DNA of 49,531 nucleotides from assembly GCA_016125005.1 (NCBI GenBank), contig WGMQ01000048.1, positions 1-49,531 of the forward strand. The letters are read 5' to 3'. A program made the translations under genes and the position numbers. Shown here piece after piece: positions 39,881 through 47,787 of the stretch; positions within the stretch are counted from its first letter, which is position 1; each line of letters starts with the position of its first letter. Origin of the DNA: a bacterium (GTDB lineage: Bacteria; Sumerlaeota; Sumerlaeia; SLMS01). The notes under the pieces are model-generated. The model ran no database searches and was not told the DNA's origin. It saw nothing but the letters and a program-made list of their open reading frames with translations.

Positions 39881-41452
39881 ATGGCACAGCCCGTCTATAC
39901 CAACAACCTGACCGATACGACCCGCCTCGACGGCGTCTACATCTTCGAGCAGTCTCCCCCCGGCTATGTCCAGGGCGTCGGCTCCAACGTCGTGGGTATC
40001 CTCGGCGATTTCGATCGTGGCCCCGTTAACACCGTCGTCGCCATCGGCTCTTCTGCCGAGTTCCTTCGCATCTTCGGCGGCTACGGTGTCGCCCCCTCCG
40101 GCCAGGAGTCCACTTGGAAGGGCTACTCCGGTTTCCGTGCCGTTGCCGGCAAGGCCTGGCCTGCTCCCCTCCTCATCGTCCGTGCCCAGCGCACCTCCAT
40201 GGTGAAGGCCTCCCTCGCCATCCCGCTCGTCACCCATGTCGAGGCCGATAGCGTCGTGACCACTCAGGGCCGCACGCTCATCGCCATGGCCGCCCACGCG
40301 GGCAACTACGGCAATCGCATCGCTGTCACCATCACCGAGCCCGCCGACAGTTCCCTCACCAACGGTTTCTCCCTCCTCATCACCCTTGATGACCGCAGCG
40401 AGGTGATCGCCAACCTCCACGCTGCCATGACCTCGCAGGATCTCCTCGCCGCCATCCAGAACGCGGGCCTTAACATCATCGACTCCCTCCGCATCGCCGA
40501 CGACGATGGGGCCGAAGCCGACGAGTGGCCTGCCGCTGCTTATCTGACCGGTGGTTCCGATGGCACTGTCAGTGCCCAGGGCTGGACCGATGCCGTGGAC
40601 AAGCTCGTCGCTCGTCGCGACCTCAACATCCTCTGTCCCGCACAGCCCGACGGCACCACCCTCACCGCCGCCACCCTCAACGCCTACATCAAGAGCGCCG
40701 TCGCTCCCACCAGCGGCTCGCAGGCTCCCGTGATCGCTGTCCTCTCCGGCCCCGCCGGTGACGACATCGATGCCGCGGCCACCGCAGCCGCTCTCCTCCG
40801 TTCCGATCGTATCGTCTACGCCTGGCCCCACCGCTATCAGGTCTTCCCGGCGGCCAATCCCCAGTATCCCGAGGGCCGTCTCCTGGTGCCCTCCAACGAC
40901 GTCATCGCCTGCGCCCTCGCCAACATCGACCCTGTCCTCGATATCACCGCGTCCCAGGGCGCCCAGTATATCAACGCGGCCACCGCGGGATTGGAGTACG
41001 ATGACCTCGGACGCGATGACTACATCGCCGCCAAGGACGCAGGCATCTGCGCCCTCGAACTAGACAACGACCTCGGCTTCCGCGCCGTCTCCGGTGTCAC
41101 CACCCTGCTCACCCCCGGCAGCGAACTCATCATGCGCCGCCGCACCGCCGACCATCTCAACGCCTCCATCGGACGTTCCCTCAAGTTCTACCAGGGCCAG
41201 CCCATCACCGATCCCTGGAAGGATGAGGTCGTCGGCACCATCACCGACTTCCTGCGCGATCAGCAGCGCATCCTCGGCGGCATCCAGCGCGTCGTTGCCT
41301 TCAGCATCGACATCGATTCCGTCAACGACGAGTCCACCCTCGGCCAGGGCATCTTCCGCATCAAGATGGAGGTCCGCATTCCATCCCCCGCCCGCTACAT
41401 CGTCCTGCTCTCTCGCGTCGGCCCCACCGTTCAGGTCACCGAAGCCGCCTAA
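39881..41452 (+). CDS. Contractile tail sheath protein, Mu gpL-like
   Basis: A 523-residue sheath with AGGAG 6 nt before the ATG. Signals: GYVQGVGSNVVGILGDFDRGPVNTVVAIGSSAEFLRIFGGY at the start, RVQRTSMV-type and IAMAAHAGNYGNRIAVTI in the variable domain, PVIAVLSGPAGDDIDAAATAAALL and WPHRYQVF in the middle, and the conserved sheath C-terminus (DAGICALELDNDLGFRAVSGVTTL … RRTADHLNASIGRSLKFYQGQP). Length fits contractile phages. Confidence 0.93.
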   Translation: MAQPVYTNNLTDTTRLDGVYIFEQSPPGYVQGVGSNVVGILGDFDRGPVNTVVAIGSSAEFLRIFGGYGVAPSGQESTWKGYSGFRAVAGKAWPAPLLIVRAQRTSMVKASLAIPLVTHVEADSVVTTQGRTLIAMAAHAGNYGNRIAVTITEPADSSLTNGFSLLITLDDRSEVIANLHAAMTSQDLLAAIQNAGLNIIDSLRIADDDGAEADEWPAAAYLTGGSDGTVSAQGWTDAVDKLVARRDLNILCPAQPDGTTLTAATLNAYIKSAVAPTSGSQAPVIAVLSGPAGDDIDAAATAAALLRSDRIVYAWPHRYQVFPAANPQYPEGRLLVPSNDVIACALANIDPVLDITASQGAQYINAATAGLEYDDLGRDDYIAAKDAGICALELDNDLGFRAVSGVTTLLTPGSELIMRRRTADHLNASIGRSLKFYQGQPITDPWKDEVVGTITDFLRDQQRILGGIQRVVAFSIDIDSVNDESTLGQGIFRIKMEVRIPSPARYIVLLSRVGPTVQVTEAA

Positions 41453-41476
41453 TACCACTCACCGGAGAAACTACTC

Positions 41477-41914
41477 ATGGCCAGCACCAAGGACCAGATT
41501 CAGGGACGGGACACCCAGTTGATCCTCTTCCTCAACGGTAAGCCCCAAAAGGGCCTGACCGTGAAGAACTTCGACTGGGAAGCCATCCAGGACTTCAAGG
41601 AGCGCGACCTCCTCGGCGAGGCCCGCACCCAGTTCTCCCACCAGGTCAACGGCTACAAGGGCACCTTCGATGTCGACGTCGCCACCGAGATCGACCACGA
41701 GATCGCCATCTTCCTCAACGACGCCGACAAGTCCGGCGTCCCCAACTACCAGGTCGCTGTCCAGACCGTTGAGAACTATCGCAACGGCAGCCGCCGAAAG
41801 CTCCGCTTCGTCGACGTCGTCCTCGGCATCCCCAAGACCAGCAACCAGGGCCGCAAGGATGACCTCAAGAGGACCTACGAGTGGCGCGCCAGCGACATGA
41901 TCAAGGTCAAGTAA
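41477..41914 (+). CDS. Tail tube protein
   Basis: A 145-residue protein directly after the sheath, as in Mu (gpM). Pattern: RDTQLILFLNGKPQKGLTVKNFDWEAIQDFKERDLLGEARTQFSHQVNGYKGTFDVDV, then VQTVENYRNGSRRKLRFVDVVLGIP and KRTYEWRASDMIKV. An antiparallel beta protein of the right length. The ATG follows CCGGAG. Confidence 0.87.
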   Translation: MASTKDQIQGRDTQLILFLNGKPQKGLTVKNFDWEAIQDFKERDLLGEARTQFSHQVNGYKGTFDVDVATEIDHEIAIFLNDADKSGVPNYQVAVQTVENYRNGSRRKLRFVDVVLGIPKTSNQGRKDDLKRTYEWRASDMIKVK

Positions 41915-41945
41915 CCCGTAACCCGCACACGAGAAGGAGGCTCCC

Positions 41946-42551
41946 GTGCCAAAGTCAGTCCGCTTCACCCTCAAGAACGATCCCCGCATCATCCAGATCG
42001 ACGCGCCTACCGTCGACCAGTATGAGATGGTTGCCGCCCAGTTCATCCCCGGCCAGCTCGCCGGATTTCCCCGCCAGCTCATTGCCGCCTCCATCTCCAG
42101 CGTCGGCGGCACCCCTCGCACCATCGACTGGGACCCCTTCACCGAGTTCCCCCATCTCGCCCAGTGGCGCCAGATGGAAAAGGCCTATGCCCGCCTCATC
42201 GACGAGAAGGCCCTGCGCGAACAGGCGAACACCATTCGCGCGATTGGCGACATTGACAACCTGACCGTGGTCCTCCCGAGCGGTGCCACCGTGGTCCTTC
42301 GCTCCCTCACCCTCGACGATGAAGAGGAACTCCTCTTCAAGAACCGCTACACCGCCAACGATTGGCTCAAGGCGGCCCACGACCAGGTCATTGCCGCCGT
42401 CGTGCGCTTCAACGGCAAACCCCTTTCCCCGGGCCAGAACCTCCGCGTCGAGATCCCTGCCGCCGAGGACTGGATGCTCCTCGCCCTCGTCCACAGCCTC
42501 CTCAACGGCTCGGAGGACATCCCCGATTTTTTGCCCGACACCCCGGCCTAG
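41946..42551 (+). CDS. Tail assembly chaperone, short (G-type) product
   Basis: A 201-residue protein starting at GTG 41946, behind AAGGAGG. N-terminal SVRFTLKNDPRIIQIDAPTVDQYEMVAA, centre VVLPSGATVVLRSLTLDDEEELLFKNRY, C-terminal AAEDWMLLALVHSLLNGSEDIPDFLP. It corresponds to Mu gp41-type chaperones, which bind the tape measure protein. The slippery site near its end makes a second, longer product. Confidence 0.85.
   Translation: MPKSVRFTLKNDPRIIQIDAPTVDQYEMVAAQFIPGQLAGFPRQLIAASISSVGGTPRTIDWDPFTEFPHLAQWRQMEKAYARLIDEKALREQANTIRAIGDIDNLTVVLPSGATVVLRSLTLDDEEELLFKNRYTANDWLKAAHDQVIAAVVRFNGKPLSPGQNLRVEIPAAEDWMLLALVHSLLNGSEDIPDFLPDTPA
42527..42533 (+). promoter_or_regulatory. -1 ribosomal frameshift site T_TTT_TTG
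   Basis: In the chaperone frame the codons are GAT TTT TTG, giving the heptamer T TTT TTG that allows both tRNAs to slip back by one base. The zero frame ends six codons later at 42549-42551, and the -1 frame is open to 42721. Confidence 0.85.
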
Positions 42552-42721
42552 CTCGCCTCTACCAACAGGCAGCCTGGGCCGGGCGCTACGCCCACCAGCC
42601 ATGGCACATCGCCCTCGGCCATCCCCCCAACGCCTTCGAGCGCCGCATCCTCGTCCACCTCACCGCCGATCTCCTCCAGGCCGAGAACGCTGCGACAAAC
42701 TGTCCCACCACCGATCAATAA
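42533..42721 (+). CDS. Tail assembly chaperone, frameshifted extension (T part of GT)
   Basis: The -1 frame adds 62 residues (ARHPGLARLYQQAAWAGRYAH … FERRILVHLTADLLQAEN) to the first 196 residues of the chaperone, for a 258-residue product. The codons are well coded, while no independent start with a ribosome-binding site exists. G/GT frameshifting is widespread in tailed phages between tube and tape measure genes. Here the tape measure is not downstream: the phage end follows. Confidence 0.82.
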   Translation, partial: ARHPGLARLYQQAAWAGRYAHQPWHIALGHPPNAFERRILVHLTADLLQAENAATNCPTTDQ

Positions 42722-42765
42722 AAACTGCGGAACTCGACTCCCGGTCGGTTCCGCAGTTTCTTTTC
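42722..42765 (+). terminator. Rho-independent terminator of the rightward operon
   Basis: AAACTGCGGAAC (42722-42733) pairs perfectly with GTTCCGCAGTTT (42748-42759), followed by CTTTTC. The right arm GTTCCGCAGTTT is the same sequence as in the right-end repeats, so it may also be bound by the transposase. Confidence 0.82.
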
Positions 42766-42835
42766 GTGGTTCCGCGTGTACAAACTCAAATCGCGCTCAG
42801 CCCCATTCTACCGGCCTATCGCTAAAAGTTCCGCA

Positions 42836-42975
42836 GTTCCGCAGTTTCCGGAAAGTCGCGGAAATCACCTCGCGCGTGGAAGGTGCCGTTTCCCGGTTCC
42901 GATGACTGATTTCCCACGATTTCCCACCGTTTCCCGCCGAGTTCCGCAGTTTCCGGAAAGTCATGAGAATTTACA
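42836..42975. repeat. Right prophage end with repeated transposase-binding-site candidates
   Basis: A 22-bp sequence (GTTCCGCAGTTTCCGG-AAAGTC) occurs identically at 42836-42857 and 42941-42962. The GACTTTCCGGAAA part (minus strand) starts 13 bp from the TACA end, matching the left end. These are candidates for sites R1 and R2. The interval 42766-42835 shows no gene. Confidence 0.82.
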
Positions 42976-42980
42976 CTGGT
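42976..42980. repeat. Right target-site duplication (CTGGT)
   Basis: CTGGT directly after the phage TACA terminus; partner of 2582-2586. Confidence 0.93.
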
Positions 42981-43173
42981 GGCCATGATCGGCGGCCACA
43001 CGATCTACTCTGGCGATATCCCCGTATCCGGCCCGACCAGTGGCGCGGTGCAATTCGGCTTCCGCGAAAATCATGCGGGCGCGCCCGTGGCAGCGGAAGG
43101 CACATGGATCGACACGATCCAGATCGGACCGCCAAACGTCGGGGTGACCGGATGGGAAGTACTGACGGACTAA
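42976..43173 (+). pseudogene. Secreted GH18/lamin-tail-domain protein, 3' part
   Basis: Continues the frame broken at 2586: after the duplicated CTGGT it reads AMIGGHTIYSGDIPVSG … GTWIDTIQIGPPNVGVTGWEVLTD and ends at TAA 43171-43173. The residues complete the C-terminal beta-sandwich. Alone it has no proper start, though a GTG at 42979 is in frame. Confidence 0.88.
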
Positions 43174-43592
43174 GGTTAACCGTCTGGCTTGTCGCGCTGG
43201 CGATGCTGGGGTCATGCTCCAGCCGCCAGCGCGTTCCACTCGCCATCGACCCGCCCCCGCCGGGACAGGTCACGATTCACGTTTATCGCCCCTCCTACCT
43301 GCTGTGGACCCTCCGGCTGCCAGTCCACGACGGGGCACAGGAGATTGGCACGATTTGGGCGCGCCGCTCACTGTCCTGGAATCGCCCGGCGGGAGCAGTC
43401 CGTCTCGAGACGCTCCAGTCCGATTTGGGGACCAAGGCGGCGCTTGAGCTGGACGCGAAGGACGGAGAGGCCGTCTTCGTGCGAATCCAGCCGACGTTGG
43501 GAATCATTCTGGGTGGCGGTACCTTCACGGTTGTTGATCAGTCAAGGGGGCTGCGCGGGCTCGACAAGACCCACCCCGCCTCGGTTCGTTAG
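43152..43592 (+). CDS. Lipoprotein, DUF2846-like
   Basis: A 146-residue lipoprotein starting at ATG 43152, within the last codons of the GH18 gene. Signal: LRLTVWLVALAMLGSCSS with lipobox LGSC. The mature part follows the DUF2846 pattern: PPPPGQVTIHVYRPSYLLWTLRLPVHDGAQEIGTIWARRSLSWN, then a small beta domain ending VRIQPTLGIILGGGTFTVV. Function unknown; a periplasmic, membrane-anchored location is expected. It was probably cotranscribed with the GH18 gene before the insertion. Confidence 0.75.
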   Translation: MGSTDGLRLTVWLVALAMLGSCSSRQRVPLAIDPPPPGQVTIHVYRPSYLLWTLRLPVHDGAQEIGTIWARRSLSWNRPAGAVRLETLQSDLGTKAALELDAKDGEAVFVRIQPTLGIILGGGTFTVVDQSRGLRGLDKTHPASVR

Positions 43593-43699
43593 GCGGCCCG
43601 AATTCCCTCCCAGTCCGGGCGCGCCACCTTCGCTTAGCCTTGCGTTGCTGTCGTTTCGTTTCCACAATCCACTGGTGTGAACTCGCTGAAAAGACGCAT

Positions 43700-45541
43700 A
43701 TGGGCCCCCGTAAAGACCAGGAAGTCACCGACATCACGACGCTCTTCCGCAATCTGGGCTCGGGCGCCCCGAGGGAGGGCGCGGACGACCACACCCTGCC
43801 GTTACCGCCACCCAAGTCGCAGACCTATTCCCTCCGCCAAGCCACGACACCATCGATCCACCTGCCTCCCCCCGGTGCGATCCCCGGCGTTGGCGGTGAG
43901 AGTCATCTTCCCGGGAGCGAGACACCTCCCACAATTCCCCGCCGGGGGCCCGGTTCGGGGCCCAATCCCGCCGATGCGGCGACCCACCAGGGCACGCGGC
44001 GCCAGTACGAGTTGTTACGCCAGTTCGCCCAGGGCGGCTGCGGTGAAGTTTGGGAAGGGAGCCAGGTCGTTTTCCCGCGCATCGTGGCGCTGAAGAAAAT
44101 CCGCCCGGATCTGCTGGCCGCCTACGTCGGGGATCAGGAGATGAAGCAGCAGGTCTATCGCAGCTTCCTACAAGAAGCGCTGACCACGGCGGTCCTCGAG
44201 CACCCCAACATCGTCCCCGTCTACGATTTTCACATGGACTCCACCGGCGAGCCGCTGTTGTCGATGCGCCTCATCCGCGGCCGACGCTGGGATCAGATGA
44301 TCCATGATGACCGCAACATGCCGCGGCCTGAGTATCTTGAGCGTCACCTGCCGATCCTGGTGGACGTGGCGCAAGCCGTCGCCTACGCGCACTCCAAAGG
44401 GGTCATCCACCGCGATCTCAAGCCGAGCCAGGTGATGATCGGCGAGTTCGGCGAGGTGTACCTGATGGATTGGGGATTGGCCCTGGTTGTGGACGAGGAC
44501 CTTTTCTTCCGCGACTTTCCGGACCTGCGGGTGGACTGCGTGGCTCCCACCCGAAGTGCGAATCCTCCGCTTGGCGGAACGCCGGCCTACATGGCGCCCG
44601 AGCAGGCGGAAATGGATCCTTGGAAGCTCGGATACTTCACCGATGTTTTTCTCCTGGGGTCGACCTTCTACTACATGCTGACGGGTCTGGCGCCGCGGCG
44701 CAGCACCCAGCCGGAACTCGACGCTTCCGGGCTGCTGGCCCTGCCCATCGACCCGCCGCGGATACTCCGTCCCGAATGGGACATTCCCCCCGAGCTGGCC
44801 GACATTTGCATGAAGGCCATCAACGTGGACCCGACCAAGCGTCATGGCTCGGCCCGCGAGTTCGTTGAGGCACTCCAGAGCTGGGTGACCGGTGCCAGCA
44901 AACGACGTGAGTCCGAAGGACTGACTGTCAGCGCCGCGGAACTTCTCGCCCGGGCGCGCGGCGACTATGGGAACCTGACCGAGTGCCAGAGCAGCCTCAT
45001 TCGTGCGCTCGGTCTTTGGCCGGAGAACCGCGAAGCGGAGCGCCTCCTTCAGGCCTGTACCCGCACCTTTGCCGAGAGTGCGCTACAAAAGGATGACCTG
45101 AATCTGGCCCGCCTCATGGCCTCGCGTCTTCGTGATCACGAGGCACGCGAAGAAATCATGAACGAGGTCATCGCCACGGAACGCCTGGCCAAGCTGGCCG
45201 AAGCGGAGGCGGAAGAAGCCGAAGTCCATATCCGCGAACTCCGGGCGAGTGGCGACCTGGTGCAGCAGGAATTGCTGAACCTCGAGCTCAGGGCGACGGC
45301 GCTGCAGGGCGCCGCGAACTCCCTGATTGCCGCCCTTGCCGCCATAGTCGGCGCCATGGAGTCGGCGCCTCCCCAAGCCACAAGAACCTTGGTCGAATCC
45401 CTTCTCCAGCTTCACACCGGCCTGCTGGCCAAAGGCGGGGACGCGGCACGCCTCTATCAACGTGCCGCCGACTTCGCCACCCGCGCGGGGCTGACCGAAG
45501 AGGCCAGAAAGCTGAACCTGAGGGCCGAGTCTCTGGCCTGA
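43700..45541 (+). CDS. Serine/threonine protein kinase with C-terminal coiled coil
   Basis: A 613-residue Hanks-type kinase from ATG 43700. A Pro-rich, disordered N-terminus (about 100 residues) precedes the kinase domain: QGGCGEVWEG (P-loop), VALKKI (Lys), HRDLKPSQVMIG (catalytic loop), LMDWGLA (DWG in place of DFG) and GTPAYMAPEQ. The metal-binding Asn of HRDLKPxN is Gln here. The C-terminal 200 residues are helical (ARGDYGNLTECQSSLIRALGLWPENREAERLLQ … EEAEVHIRELRASGDLVQQELLNL), TPR-like then coiled coil. No transmembrane segment. Its neighbour is a convergent response regulator. Confidence 0.9.
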   Translation: MGPRKDQEVTDITTLFRNLGSGAPREGADDHTLPLPPPKSQTYSLRQATTPSIHLPPPGAIPGVGGESHLPGSETPPTIPRRGPGSGPNPADAATHQGTRRQYELLRQFAQGGCGEVWEGSQVVFPRIVALKKIRPDLLAAYVGDQEMKQQVYRSFLQEALTTAVLEHPNIVPVYDFHMDSTGEPLLSMRLIRGRRWDQMIHDDRNMPRPEYLERHLPILVDVAQAVAYAHSKGVIHRDLKPSQVMIGEFGEVYLMDWGLALVVDEDLFFRDFPDLRVDCVAPTRSANPPLGGTPAYMAPEQAEMDPWKLGYFTDVFLLGSTFYYMLTGLAPRRSTQPELDASGLLALPIDPPRILRPEWDIPPELADICMKAINVDPTKRHGSAREFVEALQSWVTGASKRRESEGLTVSAAELLARARGDYGNLTECQSSLIRALGLWPENREAERLLQACTRTFAESALQKDDLNLARLMASRLRDHEAREEIMNEVIATERLAKLAEAEAEEAEVHIRELRASGDLVQQELLNLELRATALQGAANSLIAALAAIVGAMESAPPQATRTLVESLLQLHTGLLAKGGDAARLYQRAADFATRAGLTEEARKLNLRAESLA

Positions 45542-45636
45542 CGGGCCATTGAGGACGTCGCTCGGCCGCGTTCCCCGGCATGAATGCGCGGGGGTACAAT
45601 TGTTGGGTCCCCTCCGGAATCAACTGACGGGCTTGC

Positions 45637-46527
45637 TTACCCGTCCGCCCCGCGGTGCTTGATCACCTTCACCCGGTTCCCCACACCCAGATAGTGCATC
45701 TCATCAAACTGGTAACGGGCCAGAAAAATGCCGCGACCGTTGAGGGCCTCGTCGTTGTCCTCCAGCGGGTTGGGTACCGCCGTCCAGTCGAAGCCGTCGC
45801 CCTGATCCTCGATCACCCACTCGCAGTGAGATTGATCCATGCGGAAGGCGATGGTCACGACCCGGCCCACGCGCTCCGGTTCGATGGAGCGGCGCTGGAC
45901 AAGTTCGTTGAGCCGGTAGGGTGACTCCATCAGGCAGCGGCGCTTCTCATCGAAGCTGATTCCCAGATTGCCGTGCTCGATGGCGTTGACGATCAGCTCG
46001 TAAAGACCGAGGTGAATGCCGCCTCGAACCTCACGCGAGATGGCGTTTCCCGCCTCGGTCACCAGAAAATCCGCCACCTCGGAGGCGAGTCCCAGACGAT
46101 TCTCGACCCGGAGGATAAGCTCGCGGCTCACGACTCTTTGGTGGACCTCCGCCCGGAGCTCGCGGCTCTTCAGGACGGAGGAGTATTTATCGAGGATGGA
46201 GACGATGGTTTCGAATCGGAGGGGCTTCGAGAGGTAGTTGCTGGCTTGCAGTTCCAGTGCGCGTCGCGCCGCCTCTTCGCTTCCCTTGGCGGTCATCAGC
46301 ACGAAGAAGACCGAGCTGTCCTGCTTCCTGATGGTCTCCAAGAGGTCCAATCCACCCATGTCAGGGAGGGAAAGATCACTGATGATGACGTCCGGGGTGG
46401 CGCGAAGGTAGGCTTCCAGCGCCTGCTTGCCGTCCTCTGCCTCCATGGAATGATGTCCCGAGGAGGCAATAATCTCCCTGAGGTAGTAGCGCACTTCCGA
46501 ACGATCATCTACGATCAGAACCAACAT
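45637..46527 (-). CDS. Response regulator fused to an RsbW/anti-sigma-type ATPase domain
   Basis: A 296-residue protein. Residues 1-120 are a receiver domain: VDD near the start, phospho-acceptor D50 in VIISDLSLPDMGG, T in LMTAK and K in LSKPLR. Residues about 150-290 are a GHKL ATPase of the anti-sigma kinase type: HLGLYELIVNAIEHGNLGI (N box), VIEDQGDGFDW (G1) and NGRGIFLARYQFDEMHY (G2). Such proteins couple phosphorylation signals to partner switching with anti-sigma antagonists. It converges on the kinase gene and diverges from tgt. Confidence 0.88.
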   Translation of the reverse strand: MLVLIVDDRSEVRYYLREIIASSGHHSMEAEDGKQALEAYLRATPDVIISDLSLPDMGGLDLLETIRKQDSSVFFVLMTAKGSEEAARRALELQASNYLSKPLRFETIVSILDKYSSVLKSRELRAEVHQRVVSRELILRVENRLGLASEVADFLVTEAGNAISREVRGGIHLGLYELIVNAIEHGNLGISFDEKRRCLMESPYRLNELVQRRSIEPERVGRVVTIAFRMDQSHCEWVIEDQGDGFDWTAVPNPLEDNDEALNGRGIFLARYQFDEMHYLGVGNRVKVIKHRGADG

Positions 46528-46653
46528 ATCGATTGTCTCCCTGCCGCCCAGCGAACCGCATTATAATATCGTTAGTGAGGAGAAGCATTCACTCCCCTGC
46601 GCTCGCTGTCAAGACGGCCCATCACATTTCATGAGGATCGGATAACCTGCCCG

Positions 46654-47781
46654 GTGTCAAACAAATCATTCGCTTACAATGAAATCAAGCGACAGGGAAA
46701 TGCCAGGGCTGGATTGTTCCTGACTCCCAGGGGCGAGGTACGAACCCCGTGCTTCATGCCCGTCGGCACGCGGGCGACGGTGAAAGGAATCATGCCCCGG
46801 GACCTGCGCGAGATCGGTTCCCAGATCATCCTGGCGAATACGTTTCACCTGCATCTACGGCCCGGAGAGGCGATTATCGAGGCAATGGGCGAGCTCCATG
46901 GCTTCATGGGGTACGACGGGCCGATCCTGACCGACTCAGGCGGCTTCCAGGTGTTCTCGCTGTCGGACCTGCGGCGGATCACGGAAGAGGGCGTTCACTT
47001 CAAATCGCCGCTCGATGGATCTGCCTGTTTCATCAGCCCCGAGATTTCACTGCGAATCCAGCGCGCACTCGGGGCCAATATTGTCATGGCATTTGACGAA
47101 TGTCCCCCTGCGACCATGGAAGGGGAGGAGCTCCGAAAGAGCACGGAGTTGACCCTTCGCTGGCTGGAGCGCTGTGCGACCGTGGAACTCAAGCCTCACC
47201 AAGCCATGTTCCCGATCGTGCAAGGCGGCATGAACCCGGCGCTCCGTGTCGAGAGTGCCCGCCGGACCCTTGCGCTCATCCCCGACGCGGTTGGCTATGC
47301 CGTCGGCGGCCTCGCCGTTGGCGAGGCACGCGAGACCACCTATCAGATGCTCGAGGTCAGCATTGCCGAACTACCCACCGACCGCCCCCGCTACATGATG
47401 GGAATCGGGACGCCGGAGGACCTGGTGCTGGCGGTTGATCGTGGCGTGGATCTGTTCGATTGTGTGCTGCCGACCCGCAACGCGCGCAACGCCCGCGTCT
47501 TCACGGATGACGGCGGGATGAACCTGCGCAACGCCCAATGGAAGGAAGACCCGCGCCCGATCCTGGAGGGATGCGACTGCCCTGCCTGTGCCGGTCGGTT
47601 CAGCCGCGCCTACCTGAACCATCTGCACCGGGCCGATGAGATGCTTGGTGGCATCCTAGCGAGCCTTCACAATCTCCGCTACCTGATCCGCCAATGCGAG
47701 CGGATGCGCTCTGCCATCGAGGCGGGCACCTGGGAGGAGTGGAAGGCGCGCTTCTGGGAATTGCGGCGAAAGGGCGACTGA
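46654..47781 (+). CDS. tgt: Queuine tRNA-ribosyltransferase
   Basis: A 375-residue tRNA-guanine transglycosylase that exchanges G34 in GUN anticodons for preQ1. Signatures: LTDSGGFQVFSLSDLRRI, MAFDECPP, FPIVQGGMNPALR, GYAVGGLAVGE, the nucleophile region GVDLFDCVLPTRNARNARVFT, and the zinc site CDCPACAGRFSRAYLNHLHRADE. Length is typical. The start is GTG 46654; the ribosome-binding site is weak. Housekeeping gene, unaffected by the prophage. Confidence 0.96.
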   Translation: MSNKSFAYNEIKRQGNARAGLFLTPRGEVRTPCFMPVGTRATVKGIMPRDLREIGSQIILANTFHLHLRPGEAIIEAMGELHGFMGYDGPILTDSGGFQVFSLSDLRRITEEGVHFKSPLDGSACFISPEISLRIQRALGANIVMAFDECPPATMEGEELRKSTELTLRWLERCATVELKPHQAMFPIVQGGMNPALRVESARRTLALIPDAVGYAVGGLAVGEARETTYQMLEVSIAELPTDRPRYMMGIGTPEDLVLAVDRGVDLFDCVLPTRNARNARVFTDDGGMNLRNAQWKEDPRPILEGCDCPACAGRFSRAYLNHLHRADEMLGGILASLHNLRYLIRQCERMRSAIEAGTWEEWKARFWELRRKGD

Positions 47782-47787
47782 CCTTCG

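Larger units (their letters stand above)
2587..42975. mobile_element. Mu-like transposable prophage, complete, 40,389 bp
   Basis: Both ends carry 5'-TGTA…TACA-3', a 26-bp imperfect inverted repeat (21 of 26 positions match) and a flanking 5-bp duplication CTGGT. Removing the element plus one CTGGT restores the interrupted host frame exactly. Inside are a MuA-type DDE transposase, MuB ATPase and Gam together with a contractile-tail phage gene set: sheath, tube, baseplate, capsid, terminase and portal. Structural reading frames look intact, so the element may be inducible. The arrangement differs from Mu: transposition genes are central, and transcription diverges from about 20.8 kb. Confidence 0.95.
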
